Source: Latrodectus hesperus
Lineage: Eukaryota > Arthropoda > Arachnida > Araneae > Theridiidae
Length of the DNA: 64,000 bases
Direction: 5' to 3'
Assembly: GCA_037975125.1 (NCBI GenBank)
Contig: CM075857.1
Coordinates: 20,472,997-20,536,996, forward strand
The notes under the pieces: generated by a model
Told to the model about the DNA's origin: nothing
What the model saw: only the letters and a program-made list of their open reading frames with translations
Database searches by the model: none
Position numbers and translations under genes: made by a program
Part shown: positions 43,668 through 55,673 of the stretch, in pieces
Layout of the letters: the number at the start of each line of letters is the position of its first letter
Position numbering within the stretch: the first letter of the stretch is position 1

Positions 43668-43910
43668 TCAGCACGACAGCCCGGGGTGGGCCAAGGCTTT
43701 CCTCAAAACCCTCCTCCTTTGTGTTCTCCGGAAGGCGACAGTTCTCCAATTTGTCATTTTCAGCACTTTAAAGTCCTCCTCTACACAATCAGTTCATCCA
43801 AGTTTGGGCTTACCCCTAGATTTGTTTGCAACGGGCCTATAATTAAAAATTCTTGAAGTCAAAGACGAGGGGTCCATTCGACAGATTTGGCCCGCAAATC
43901 TCAATCGATT
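43668..43910 (-). mobile_element. Non-LTR retrotransposon C-terminal fragment (RGKPKL...W type)
   Basis: The minus-strand frame gives RFAGQICRMDPSSL, then SRGKPKL, then TDCVEEDFKVLKMTNWRTVA, then LAHPGLSC and a stop. This is the conserved end of many animal LINEs (GH-ARM...RGRPRLRW-D-V-EDL...NWR-A...GL). One in-frame TGA replaces the Trp after KPKLG. It lies about 750 bp upstream of the secreted-protein exon, inside its presumed intron. It is a fourth non-LTR type in the window. Confidence 0.85.
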
Positions 43911-43976
43911 CTATAATTTCGTTTATTATTGGAAATTTAAATACTTAACATACAATTCGAGGAATTCTATGCCTGC

Positions 43977-44275
43977 AGAAAATAAAATAAAATTCGTACC
44001 TTCATTTTGCGTCCGGCGCTCTACATGCACAGCAAAACCCAAATTAAATATAAAAGACAGGATTGAAATTCCGGCGCTATATTCACAGTGAAATACAAAA
44101 CGAATATAAAAGACAGTATTGAAATTCCAGCCCTATATCCAAACCGAAATAAAAAATGTGAATATAAAAGACAATATTTATATTCCGCTCTACATCCGAA
44201 ATGAAATAAAATGTAAATATCAAAAAACCAGGATTTAAATTACCACGCTTTACATCCGATAAAAAAAATCCAAAA
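43977..44275 (+). repeat. Tandem repeat of ~57 bp, about five copies
   Basis: Units begin AAATATAAAAGACA or a variant at 44046, 44102, 44160 and 44215, with a diverged partial unit before. Each unit carries ATATAAAAG, an ATTCC-GC-CT motif and a TACATCC-like word. Copies are 55-58 bp apart. Confidence 0.85.
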
Positions 44276-44329
44276 TAGAAATGGCTAGCGTTTTCGGGAT
44301 GTGCGGAGGCGAGACATTCCGACGCTATA

Positions 44330-44440
44330 GTTGGTGACACATTTGGCGACTATCGTTTGGTGATGTTTTGGCAAAGAAATTTGGCGAGGATGAATAATCG
44401 CCAAATGTTACCAGATTTGGCGACTTTTCTGGCTTTACGG
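44330..44440. other. Cluster of TTGGCGA words
   Basis: Direct and inverted TTGGCGA/TCGCCAAA words, as also seen near 18005-18055 and near the hAT-like element ends. It probably belongs to an old transposon or LTR end lying before the secreted-protein exon. Confidence 0.35.
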
Positions 44441-44674
44441 GGTAAGACCGTAATACTCAGTTGAACCTATTTTAATATAATTAACGTTATCAGCTTCCTT
44501 AAAAAGTCTGTAGAGCTCGAAATTGTATCTGCGCCTCCAAGCGAGGAATTGTGTGCCACTAATATAAGGAATTCATCTAGTTTAAAATATTTTTTTTTTG
44601 CAAATTATAATTTTATAATTTCAATTTACATCTCAAGAATATAATTCTGTTTACATTTATTTTCAGTGCCAATC

Positions 44675-45085
44675 ATGAAGATGTGGCGACTCTGTTTTTT
44701 GTGCTGTCTTACCTTCTGTCTCGTATGCCTTGCGTATAGCAAGAGCATAAGCCGTGACCGAAGAGACATTTCTTCCATGCAACAAATGGCAGCAAGCAAC
44801 AAGCAAATAGGGGGAGGTCTCAGCGCTCTCGGTACCTTGGTGTCTCCCTTGTTGTTCTTGATGGGGATGGGCTCCTTCATCTCCATGCTTCCACAAATGT
44901 TCCAGACTGTCCTCAGTGGTGTGGGCTCCAACCTCATCCAGTCATTTACTGGAGGAGGCGCCAACAGCGGAGGCAGCTCCACTCGGCTGAAGAGGGATGT
45001 TCTTGACGAGAAAGATCTGCTCAAAGAGATTGAGAAAAGAGTCAATCTTGCTGTACTCAAGTATGAAGGACAATTGGCAGTATAA
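44675..45085 (+). CDS. Small secreted protein, 136 residues, family unknown
   Basis: A splice acceptor TTTATTTTCAG ends at 44666, and ATG follows eight bases into the exon (44675), so the whole coding sequence is in one exon after a 5' UTR intron. Residues 1-22 are a cysteine-rich signal peptide (WRLCFLCCLTFCLVCLAYS). SISRDRR follows, a likely propeptide cleavage point. A hydrophobic, glycine- and methionine-rich stretch runs from about 46 to 86 (GGGLSALGTLVSP..., SFISMLPQMFQTVLSG). Then come a Gly/Ser linker (93-103), a furin-like TRLKR (103-107) and a charged amphipathic helix to the end (DLLKEIEKRVNLAVLKYEG). GC content is well above the flanks, as expected for real coding sequence. Function is not known; a secreted or membrane-active precursor is inference. 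A complementary open frame exists but has no signal. Confidence 0.82.
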   Translation: MKMWRLCFLCCLTFCLVCLAYSKSISRDRRDISSMQQMAASNKQIGGGLSALGTLVSPLLFLMGMGSFISMLPQMFQTVLSGVGSNLIQSFTGGGANSGGSSTRLKRDVLDEKDLLKEIEKRVNLAVLKYEGQLAV

Positions 45086-47140
45086 AGATTTCTAAAGAAA
45101 AAGACTTGACGAAGGAGAGAAATTGAAAACCAAATCTTTTCTTTTAATCTTATATACTTCTTTAATTTAAATAACAAATTAATTAACTCATTTTTGAGGA
45201 AACTATAGAAGAAAATTATATTGACAATTGAGGATATTTCATTGAATATAGCCTCAGATTTTAAAACTGAACGATTTAATCACATTATTTAATGTTTAAA
45301 GAAACTTTGGTTTATCAAATAAGAAAAGATGTGATTTTTCAAATAAGAAAGACAGAAGAAAATTATTTTATTATTTAACTTTAAAAAACGCATCATTAAA
45401 TTTAATGACTTCTTACTAAGGTAGAAATGCCTTGATGCTATTTCAAATAGTGCCATAAAAATTACTACAATTTCTTTAAAACAAACAATACACAGTTTTG
45501 TTTTTAATTCAAAATAAAAATCATTGCTTTTGTTTAGACAGTCAAATTGACATTTACTTATCAAACATTTTTCAGTTCTCTCTTTCCAGTATGGATTCAT
45601 TTCCTAAGTAATTAAGCTTTTATAAAACTGCCTCCGTTATTTAGATATGGCTGGCCAGTCTAAATGCAGATTCCTCTTTTTTAATGCTTACTGTTATGTG
45701 TTTTCATCCCAAAATTTTTTTAATTTAAAAATAAGAATAGATAAATACTTCTAAATGAGGAATTTTAAGGTGTTCTTCGTATTCATTTTGAAAGTTTTCT
45801 CGAGGAACTTTTATGTGAGAAATTGTTTCTACGGAAATGATGAAAATGTATTTTTCAATGACAAGAAAGTAAAGTGATCTATGCTAGTGATTAGCATCAG
45901 TTAAAGGTCATATATTTTGCTCAAATTTCATTTGGTACTCCTCATAACCGTGTTTTTCTGATTCATGTTATCTTTCAAGAGCTTAATAAGATATTTGCAC
46001 AGATAACTGATTATATTTAACACATAGCTGTTCTGTAAAAAAACAAACATTAAATATCTCAAATTAAAATCATGATGTAAAAACTGGTAATGATCATTAT
46101 ATTATATTGTATATAACCCTGTATTAGATATAACCCTGCAAACCACCTCGTAAATTTGAGCCATGGTCAAATTCAATCATAATTATATATATATTTACAG
46201 CAGCCTTTCAGACAGTCAGTACAAATAGTTTGAAAACATTTTTAAATTAAAACTTTACTTTGCTGCAATTCTCCTTTGCAATTGCCCAAACAAGTACATA
46301 AAAGATATTCTCAGTTATTTAAATTCTTTGAGCATTCTCCAGAAAATAAATATGAATTGTTGGATATCTTGCAAACATTGTACAGAGTATCAATTAAATT
46401 ATTAATATATGTCTTTATATTTAAATGTATAAGATCATGTGTAAAAAAAAGTTTACATTTTTGCTGATTTATAAAAGATATATTTGATTATTCAAATTTA
46501 TTATTTTTTTAAAAAAAAATCCTCCTTGAAGTACGTAAAAAAAAGTATTATATTTTATATTTCCGGGATTTTGTGTGACTGTGCAATATTAATTTTTATT
46601 GTATTTTGTACTCTGAAATGTATTATTTGAACAATAAATATAGTGGTTTTTCACTATACATATCCTTTTACTGTTTTTTCTTCTTAATTTTGCAATGCTT
46701 TATTCTAAATTTTACTCTCATTTTCATTCATAGTCGGAATATTGACAACTATTAACAATTGTTGCGATAATTATCTTGAATTATTTTCAAAATTTTACTA
46801 ATACATTAAAATAAGTAATTCCTAACGAAATTTTTTGTCTTAAAGTCCAAGATTATTGTTTTAAGAGAGTATTTGCCTTAGTTGTAACAGCAAAAGTTGA
46901 GAGTATTGTAATTCGAGCTCAAAATGATTGTCTAATGCAAATAATTAATGAAATAAATTCAAAAAATTCTATATTATTGCTTTTAAACAATTAACTCATT
47001 CATCAATTCATTATTAAATTATTTGTAGAATTCACAAAATTTAAATTTTATTAGTTTTTGTTTAAAGCAGATAACATAGTTGAAATTTATGTAGTCAAAA
47101 TATAATATTTGAATATAATATTATATAATAAGGCATGTGA
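45086..47140. other. AT-rich downstream sequence
   Basis: It presumably starts with the 3' UTR of the secreted-protein gene. No close AATAAA follows the stop; AATAAA words occur near 45512 and 46634. No other gene was recognised. Confidence 0.5.
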
Positions 47141-47148
47141 TTTCTTTT

Positions 47149-47403
47149 GGCACAGGTGCTGTATAATCCATGATTCCAAATTCTGAATTTTTTTGGCGAT
47201 GAAGAAATGTTGCTAAGATGACGTAACGTGACGTGCGAGGTGACGTAAATACTAAGGGTACCAAAATAGAATTCTTTGAATAATTCTTATAGGTCTCCAT
47301 ATGTATAACGTAATAAAAACAAGGTTGCCAGATACATAAGAAAATACGCCAAAAAATCGCCAATCTCAGAATTTGGCATCCTGGATCATACGGCACCTGT
47401 GCC
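47149..47403. mobile_element. hAT-like MITE, short form
   Basis: A 255-bp element with long imperfect inverted ends (GGCACAGGTGC(T/C)GTAT(A/G)ATCCA, then AATTCTGA and GGCGA words). It is flanked by an exact 8-bp duplication TTTCTTTT (47141-47148 and 47404-47411). Most of its length aligns to the two ends of the 746-bp element at 26849-27594. No coding capacity. Confidence 0.92.
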
Positions 47404-47934
47404 TTTCTTTTATATTTGATTTTATGTTTTAAAAAAATTTATTTGATATCGTAGAATTATTAAGTTACAGTACTTTAGAATTATAAATTAATACATTAAA
47501 ACTTCTCTTATAATGGTTTTTTTTATAATTATAAAATAATATGGAATAGATGTTTAAACATTTTTCAAGAGATGATCTGTGCTATTTTTTGCAAAAATGA
47601 TAAAACATTTTCAATTTGCTTGCTTGTTATAAAAACTTTGCTATGTTATAAAATAGCTTTTAATTTTAAATTTCCTACATCAAGCTAAGGAATTCATAAG
47701 TTCATCGTATTATATATGTGAAAAGAATGCATAAAATACACTTTATATTTAGAAAATACATATCAAAATACAATTCACCGTATAAAGACCACCAATTATC
47801 TCAGACATTTACATTACTTACATATTAAAATGGCAGCTATTAGAGCTATCCACATGTTGGTTATAAATATTGAAAATGTTGATTATTTTAGAAGATATCC
47901 TTTGTTGTTAATACTATGAGTAAAGTGAGAAGTT

Positions 47935-48610
47935 TTATTTCGATTACAAGAGATGGTCATTGTTATCGTGCCAAGGACCACAATATTACAGGAACTGCAT
48001 AATTTTGGAGAAACAGTTGTTAAAACTTGCCTAGCTGGAGTAACGATAGCATTGAAAATAAACACCAAAAGAATATGATTTTTATCCGACTTGCAAAAAC
48101 AGGTAATCATTGATATTTGCTCCAAGGACAACAATATAACAGAAGCTGCGGAGTTGCAGGAAACAGTTGTTAAAATCCTCATAAGTTCAAGTTTTGGGGG
48201 GTCTTCTGCTATATTACGAAGACTCCCACCTGGCTGCATCCGCCTAACTATCCGCTAGATACAGGGCAGTATGCTGGTGTAACATGACAGGAATAGTAGT
48301 AGAATTGAAAATAAACATATTAAAATGCTTGTCTTATCTGATATGCAAAAGAAGATGACCATTGCCAAGGGACAGAAATAACACAGTTTGGGAGTTGTTA
48401 CAATCTACTTTGCTGCAATATGGTGCTGTTAGAAATAGACATAGGTAGAATGCTCGTTTTGTGTCTTGTGATAAATGATGGTCGATTTTTGTGCAAAGGC
48501 CGATAATGTTACAGAAATTGTACAATTTGTATTTTTAAAATCTACATGATTAGAGTAACGGTACCATTGAAAATAAATATCCTTGAAATTGTGATATTTT
48601 ATGTATCATT
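47935..48610 (+). repeat. Diverged ~130-bp tandem repeat (about five units)
   Basis: The phrase (A/G)AATTGAAAATAAA or close variants recur at about 48051, 48303, 48430 (as TTAGAAATAGACAT) and 48567. Between them come GATGGTCATTG-, GCCAAGGACA-, ACAATATTACAG- and CAGTTGTTAAAA-like blocks in fixed order. Spacing is about 127-137 bp except where a foreign piece (about 48186-48295) interrupts. A 118-codon minus-strand frame over it is a by-product. Confidence 0.7.
48186..48295 (-). mobile_element. Fragment related to SINE family B
   Basis: TATTACGAAGACTCCCACC resembles AAATTACGAAGACTCCCATC, seen on the minus strand of the SINE at 52700-52990. It interrupts the ~130-bp tandem repeat. No tRNA-like head is kept. 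Confidence 0.4.
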
Positions 48611-48828
48611 ATTTTGTCATACAAACATCGCTTGCAATTGAGTTTCAAGCTTGACTTTCATGGTATAATTCATCAACTAACGTATTCAAATGAATCTAAG
48701 AGTTACCGGGCTTGTTCCTAACACGGCAGAACAGCGAGTTTTTCTTGGATATGGAGTTTACAGATACATGGGAATGTTAACAAGTAGATATATAATGATG
48801 TCATTCCATGATAAAACAATATAATTAT

Positions 48829-49186
48829 GTTGTTGTTGTTACTAATGACACTTGGACAAGCCAAGCTCGCTATGCCTTGGTTATGCGAATTTAAGTCAAT
48901 TGGAACAGTGAAAGTACGACTTTTGCTCTTCAAATCCCCCAATAGATGGCAGCACCAGAGGATCTATTCCCTCAATTTTGGCATTGATTTGAAGGGGGAG
49001 TAAATTTCTCCAGACCATTGCACCCATGGTAACTGCTCAACGAGCAACCACAGGGCTTTCGATTCCACAGATTTAACAAGCACGTATATCGCATGTACTC
49101 GGTGGGTCATTGGCGGCATTGGGAATCGAACCCCACACTTCCGGATAGAAGTTCGATACCCTAATTACTAGGTTACCACGGCCCGC
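48829..49186 (-). mobile_element. tRNA-derived SINE (family D) with (CAA)n tail
   Basis: On the minus strand the head (about 49100-49186) has GGTAACCTAGTAATTAGGG and the B box GGGTTCGATTCC. It ends in CATTAGTAACAACAACAAC. An exact 12-bp duplication CAATATAATTAT flanks it (48817-48828 and 49187-49198). It is the sister copy of 31728-32101. Confidence 0.95.
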
Positions 49187-49198
49187 CAATATAATTAT

Positions 49199-51225
49199 AA
49201 ATACAAGAAATAAAAATGAGATGTAAATACAAGATTTTAATTTAAGTACACAAGAAATAAGGAATCAGTATAGTTATTAAACCCATCAAACGAAAAAATA
49301 TTAACTATGATTGTTAAAAAAAGTTTAATTACAGTATTTTTAAAGGTTAGCTTTATCTTTTAATTTCTAAATTACGCCAATTTTTCTTCGCTGATAAATA
49401 CTGCAAGTACTTATTACGCAAGCAAACACTTCCGGATACTATACATAATATCTTTGAAATAATTATTTTCTCATTTTATACTGTAAAATTTTTGAGGGTT
49501 AAATAAATCCTTATAAATTAAGAAAGTACTTCGAATAGAAAATATAATGCATATGTACAGAAAATTTTGCAATGTATAACATAAATTTTACATTAAAAGG
49601 CTTAGAAATATTGTATTGGGGATTTCCCTGGAAAACTGAGTTTTGAATTTCAATTATTTTCCCCTGTATTAATGAATCCATATTCCTCCAATTAATTTTT
49701 ATTAAATATTGTATCGATGAAGCATTTATAATGAAGAAAAACTAATATATAATAACAAATTTTAAACATATTCGTAATTAAAACTTGATATTACAAAATT
49801 ATAAGTGTGTAAGTAATATATAAATCATTAACGAATTCCTTCAATGCATTATATATGTATGTGAATTTCTACCCCGCCTAAACTACATTTTTTAATTGAA
49901 TCGAAACACATTTTTTTATAGTTTTTAATTACCAAAACAAATTTTTTAGTGCTCAAGATATCCCCAAAAAATTTCTTGACGAGAAAAACCTCATAAAATG
50001 GATTATGAAGAATCAAATAATTCGTTTTAAAATTAATACTTCAATGCCATAGATAATAATTTTACTAATTAAAATTAGGTTTATTAAAAAATTAAATTAT
50101 TTCATTTAATGATTATATCCCTCTCTATAAAATTTTAAGTTATAAAAATAGCTTCCATAGTACGAGAAGAATTAGTCTCTGAAATATTACAAATTATCAT
50201 AAACAGAAATTAATCTTTGTTATTAAATACCTTTTAGATATAAATGAAGCACTTTTTCTTTTTATAGAAAAATAAACTTATCATAAAACTTAATTCATAC
50301 AAAATATCTTTTTCTCTCGAACCTTAATCCGTAAAAATACATTTTAACGGAATATTTTTTGAGAACTAATTATTTTGTGATTTTTCAGCACCCTTTAAAA
50401 TGTATCTCATTCCCACAATTAAAAAAACTAATTCAGTAATTTCATTTTGCGAATTCAATAGCTAACTTAGAAAACACGAGCTCTTTTATTAGTTTCTATT
50501 TAATCTTCTGATATCATTTCAAAATTAGTAAACTTTCACAAATTAATTGAACAGTAAAACTACAACGTTCAAATTTTGTCGAGATTTAAATTTCAAACAA
50601 TCCTTCTTTATGTAAAAATAATATTCAAAAATTTAAACTTTTGAACACATTTAAAGTAATAAAATCGCTTAACATTTTTCATATTACTCGGAATTACTGC
50701 ACTTAAATTATAAAAAGAATGTTTATAGGAATGTTTAATGCCTACCATAATTTTTCAAAAAACAAATGATACAGAAAGTGAAAAGGTCTGGTGAATTTCT
50801 TCAAATGTTTATGGACTTTTATTTCAATTTTTTCTTTATTTACAATTTATAAATTTGCACCAAGAATTTCAACATTTATTAATTTTTTTACTAATTTTGA
50901 CATAGCTTATATGTTTTTTCCAAAGTGCGTTTTATGATAACATATTCAAGAAACGAACATATATTTTGATTCCCAAGTACACTCTGTTCAAGTATCATTA
51001 TTTTATAAAAGAATATCGTAAGTCTTTTATAAAATGTATTATAAATTTTCCTGCTTGCATAAAATGCAAGAATGGATCCACAAATGCAAATTTCTCTCAT
51101 TTTTCAAACTTCACAGTATGCAAATTTTGAGTTTAACGTCTAATACGACGCTTTAGCGGCAGCGAATAAAAATTCGGTTTTCAACCTGATATAAGACAAA
51201 GCCGTAAAGAATGATCGACATTCAC
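49199..51225. other. AT-rich intergenic sequence
   Basis: No gene or repeat recognised over 2 kb. Confidence 0.6.
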
Positions 51226-51229
51226 CAAG

Positions 51230-52245
51230 CGCTTTGTTTCGAAGAGTGTCAACAAGTCATTTAGCCGAATCAAAAGCTTGAAGACTTATTGTCCGATTTG
51301 AGAGAGCCAAACACAATCCGGAGCAGCAGAAGCTACAAAATGTGATTTCCAAGATTTAGAATTGTTTCTTAGAGACTCAAAATGCTGACTGAAGATCAGA
51401 GCAAGATTGCAGATGTGCAACAACGTCCAGTGAAGATCTTAATTTACCGATAATGCCTTGGAAACATCGAAATACGAATGCCACTCTTCTTCAAGAACAT
51501 CTTCACTCTGCTACTGGTACCACACTTTTGACACATATTGTCTGAAATCACCTTCACTCTTTACGGTTGTACGCTCGCCGATCAATGGTATGTGCCACGT
51601 TAACAGCAAGCCACCGAGTGGTAAGGAGTGGGCAATAGAACATGTGAGACAGATGTTAAAAAAACGGAGCAATATTCTTTCCTCTGTTGAGTCCCATTTT
51701 TCTCTTCATACTGGTAATAGGTGCATTTTTATCTTTGCATAACGAGGCTATAGAAACAATTTTGCATTCGTATCAGAATTGCTCGTAGGAGAATGATGAT
51801 ATGCTGACATTTTCCTTGATGGACACATTCATCTTGATATCATTTGAAATGGAAACCTGATAGTTCGCTGATATAGGGTGGACATCCTCAAACTCATTGT
51901 AGTCCCTTACGCTGCAGCAAGTGGAGATGACTTCATGTTAATGGACAACAACTGCAGGCCACGTCGTGTTAACTTGATAAATGATTTCCTTTTGGAGGAA
52001 GGAATCATACGAATGGAATGACCAGCTTATTCTCCCGACATGAGCCCAATACAGCACTTGTGAGACATTCTAGGCACAGACGAGTTGCTGGATGCCGACC
52101 CCACTCCCCACGAACTCTTCAAGAGCTAGAAAGACTCTTCTGGAGAAGTGGAACAGCCCAGCCCTTCATTTTAACAGCCTCATTGACTCGATGTCAAAAT
52201 TGTGTTCAGCATTACTGGCTTTCCGGGAAGATCTCGTACTAAAAA
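51230..52245 (+). pseudogene. Tc1-like transposase pseudogene
   Basis: Plus-strand frames, broken by several stops and shifts, give Tc1 landmarks in order: LHSATGTTLLTHIV-stop-NHL, then LYARRSMVCATLTASHRVVRS (linker after the DNA-binding part), then SVESHFSLHTGNR (equivalent of the first catalytic Asp region, usually TDESRF). Next are VVPYAAA...DDFMLMD-like remnants and EEGIIRMEW-PAYSPDMSPI followed by H, the third catalytic region. The tail RTLQELERLFWRSG is also typical. The first catalytic Asp is Val here (SSVESHF). It is an old inactive copy; TIRs were not located. Confidence 0.88.
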
Positions 52246-52699
52246 CTGCTACCTTTTAAGGAAACACCTTTTTTGTTTTTCTCATGTGCACACAAATTGT
52301 GTTTTTTTTTCTTTTGTACCCAAATGCTCGACAAAGCGAATTTTTTTTTATCTCAAATAGCCTCATTATCTCATATATTTTTTATCTCTACGTTCACCAA
52401 TAACGTATCAATCAACCAAATAATTAACTAGGATCAACCCACATCCTTAATATACTTTAATGGTTTAGAGCTGTGTAGAAAGATCTCAGCAGCTTAAACC
52501 CCAAACTACGTTAATTTGGGTGTAGCAACGCTGAACACAGTCTTATTTCATGTCTAATGCTGCGTGGTGTAACAGTTAAACAACTGTTACTCAAAAGTAA
52601 ATTTTAGGCAAGAAATGTTGAAGATATGTTTTGGTTCGTGAGTATTCTTATGTTTTTATACAATAAAATATGTACGGCATCTATGATATATATATACTA
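52246..52699. other. Flank of the Tc1 copy
   Basis: Thymine-rich sequence without a gene. It may include the degraded right end of the Tc1 element. Confidence 0.4.
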
Positions 52700-52990
52700 T
52701 ATTTGTGAATGAGACCTCCTGTATTTACCTCAGACTAGTGCTTTACTAGCCAGAAAGTAGCTGTTGGATGGGAGTCTTCGTAATTTAGAAGCAAGAGCCT
52801 AACAAACGATTCCCTGTACTTGACCCGCCACCTCCACAGGTATCATTTCATTTGGAGGTCATTGCAACCACTACCTATTTAATATTCCCCAGCTGCCTTT
52901 CATTACACAACGGTTCTTCGGATAGGTCGGGATTCGAACTCTATACCTACCAATAATGATAACCAGGCCTTAACCAACTTGTACATCAGG
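52700..52990 (-). mobile_element. tRNA-derived SINE (family B)
   Basis: On the minus strand the head lies at about 52925-52985 (CAAGTTGGTTAAGGCCTGG, then GAGTTCGAATCCCG as B box). The body contains GAAATGATACCTGTGGAGG and GCTTCTAAATTACGAAGAC. The same body pieces occur on the plus strand at 56416-56720. Ends and target duplication are not certain. Confidence 0.75.
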
Positions 52991-53010
52991 GACTTAATAT
53001 ACACTATCTT

Positions 53011-54965
53011 ATGAAGAATATTGCAACAACGAAGAAATGAGTCACATGAGATTTTAAATTTTAATTCTTGTTGATATAAGATTGTTAGAGTAAATTGCAT
53101 TGTAAAAAAAAAAAATCCTTTTAAGATTTGGTTTTATTTTTACTATCCGAATTTTAAAAAAATTATAAAGTTTTGTGTGCCAAAGTAAAATTCAAATAGT
53201 CTAAATCTTCTAGGACATAATATAAAATAGCTTTTTCCTTAACTGGAGATATAATTTCAGCATCGTTGAGTTCTACACTTAATCTCAATCAAAGTAGGTA
53301 GAAAGTGTAGTTTGAGATTATACTTAATCTATTGATTAAGTATAATCTTAAACTAGAGCTAATAAATTCCGAACCAATAATGCGACTATAATAAGAATAA
53401 TTATGACAGATGCATTTTAGCGATTCATTTGGAAATCGGATTTAATTACTTAACTGTATGTAAAGTATTAAAATTGTCTCGAGACGAACTTTGCTCATTA
53501 GTTAACAAATGTTTTTTTTTTTTTTTTTTTTTTTTTTTCTCCTTTAATCTAATATTTAGGTTTCAAATTGAACCATCATTTTTCTATAATAAATTTCGAT
53601 AAATGACGAAAATAATAAACATAATAAAATGATATCAAAAATACGCGTGTCTGCCAATAAAATAGTGTACTCTAATCTGTTTGCCGTAATGAAGCACTCG
53701 AAAACCACAATAAAAGGGAAATCGTGCCAAATTAAAACGGTCGCCAAATTTTCCGATTACCTCGATTATGGAAGATTTACCATCAAATTTTAATAGAAAC
53801 ACGATAAATTAGCACAACTGAATTTAATAGATAATTTTAAAAATGCAATAAATCAGTTAAATATTTACATACTCTAACATAAGTTTTGAAAATAAAAACT
53901 TGTACATACAGAATTCAACATATTTTTTGAAATTTTAATATATATTTATTAGAAACTATATAGAAATGTTTATAAAATAAAAGAATTTAAAACTGTTTTT
54001 TAAATATACTTGCGAATTTTTAGTTTTAAGTTTCATCTTAATATTCTTTATTGGTTTATTCAATGATTTAATCAAAAATGCAATTTTTTTATTATCCAGT
54101 ATTCTTATTCAAAATGAACTGGAATATAATTTTCAACATTCAGTTTAATTTTGTTGAAACTCTTCAATCATTACGAATTAAGCTGTTTTGACTATACATC
54201 TATTTCTTATTTTAAATTAGAGCTGACTTTGTACTTTCCCCTTGTTAAGACTGATAAATAATGGAACTGCATTTACAAAATATATAAATTTAACTTCATT
54301 ATAACTAAAATAAATTCTACAAGAAATATATGCTAGAAACTCTCATTAATAGTTTCTAAATGTCTTGAGTTATTCTAAATATATTGCCAATTCAAAGTAC
54401 TTAATTTTTCTTTTGTGTTACTTATGAAAACGATTAGATACAATTCTCCGCTTAATGAATCATTGTCAAGGGATTAACTTCTTGAAAATATAGATAAGTA
54501 AAGAATGCAACTAATAAAGGATTTTTAAAATGAATACATTTAAACTCTGTGTAATTTTAACAATGTCGTAAAAAAGTTACATTAAATATAGCCATATTTA
54601 TTTGAATCCATTTGTCTAGAGAAGTATTTATCCTCTCATCTAAATTAAAGTTCATCATGCAAGAAAAGTAATTATAAACATACATTTTCAATGCTTTATT
54701 CAAACTTTATAATCTCAGTTATTATTGATATAATCTTTCATTTAATCTTCAACTCACAACCTAGATTACAGTAATGACAGAACAGTTCAGAAATTCAACC
54801 CAGGCAAGAAAACCATTGTCTCGCAACTGTTTTTATTTATACTTGTAAGTTAAATATCAATTTAGTCCTTTCTATAATTTGCTTTTTTTAAAAAAATGTT
54901 TCTATACTTAAAATGTGTGCATCGATTTAAAAACAACCTTCCAAGTTATAAAGCTGCTTCTTGTA

Positions 54966-54996
<31 letters not shown>

Positions 54997-55390
54997 TTAA
55001 ATAAATTTATCTTTACATTCAAATGGCCAGTATACCATAACTAGTTCTAAGCAGACAATTTAATCTATAAACATTAATTCAAATATATAATGAGTACTTT
55101 TCCATTATACCCTCTCAATCGACAATCGAAGCGATTGCTAAGTAATTTCCGTTAGAAATAAACTTTGGCATTTTAAATAAATTTTGTCAATATAAAAGAT
55201 AATTATTCAGTTTATGTAATGCAAATAAAATGTTTGTATTACTATTTTTTAGTTTCTAAAAAAATTTAAAAACTTTTTAAACAATGCACAACACAAATAT
55301 TTATTTGTGATTTTATTTCCTTTTTTGTTACGATGATTATCGTACGTGGAGATAATAGAATTAACTGTACCAATAAATGTAGGATTTGTC
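53011..55390. other. AT-rich sequence with hairpin and homopolymer
   Basis: No gene. It contains the hairpin at 53309-53354, a T27 run at 53512-53538 and a short (GT)n-T(n) run near 54966-54998. Confidence 0.55.
53309..53354. repeat. 21-bp inverted repeat with 4-base loop
   Basis: Arms 53309-53329 and 53334-53354 pair at 20 of 21 positions. The remaining pair would be G-U in plus-strand RNA, so it would fold completely. A second, weaker inverted repeat (CTACACTT/AAGTGTAG) lies just upstream. Confidence 0.85.
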
Positions 55391-55400
55391 GTTCAAAAAC

Positions 55401-55560
55401 CTTTTTTTTTTTGCACATGAGAGCTAATTAGACTGGGACCTACAGATGAAATGTGGATTTTGAACATATTAAACATCTAAGCTCAAAGTGGGTTTTGAGC
55501 TCTCAAATGACTTGAAATAATGTAGAAACAAGCAAATACGGATAAATTCCTGCAGACGCA
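55401..55560 (-). mobile_element. Degraded SINE (family C), body only
   Basis: It repeats the body of the element at 55674-55844 (TTTTTTGCACATGAGAGCTA, then GGGACCTACAG, AAACATCTAAGCTCAAAGTG and GAGCTC) with many changes. Its tRNA-like head is lost. Confidence 0.6.
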
Positions 55561-55673
55561 TCCATATTTTTAGGAAATATAATTATCGAGTTCGATATAG
55601 AAATTGGGTACCTCTTGGTTTGGCGAAACATTTGGCAATATATATATTTTCGCGATAAATTTTAATCTCTGGT

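Noticed and set aside
44626..45177. 183-codon minus-strand frame
   Set aside because: Antisense shadow of the secreted-protein exon, which alone has a signal peptide and acceptor.
46276..46467. 63-codon plus-strand frame with hydrophilic start
   Set aside because: Non-standard start and no acceptor or donor consistent with an exon; too weak to list.
47883..48239. 118-codon minus-strand frame
   Set aside because: It lies within the ~130-bp tandem repeat and a SINE fragment.
49100..49186. tRNA gene candidate
   Set aside because: A and B boxes are present but there is no cloverleaf acceptor stem, and the unit is flanked by a target duplication as a SINE head. The same reasoning holds for 1301, 32030, 52925, 55790 and 56416.
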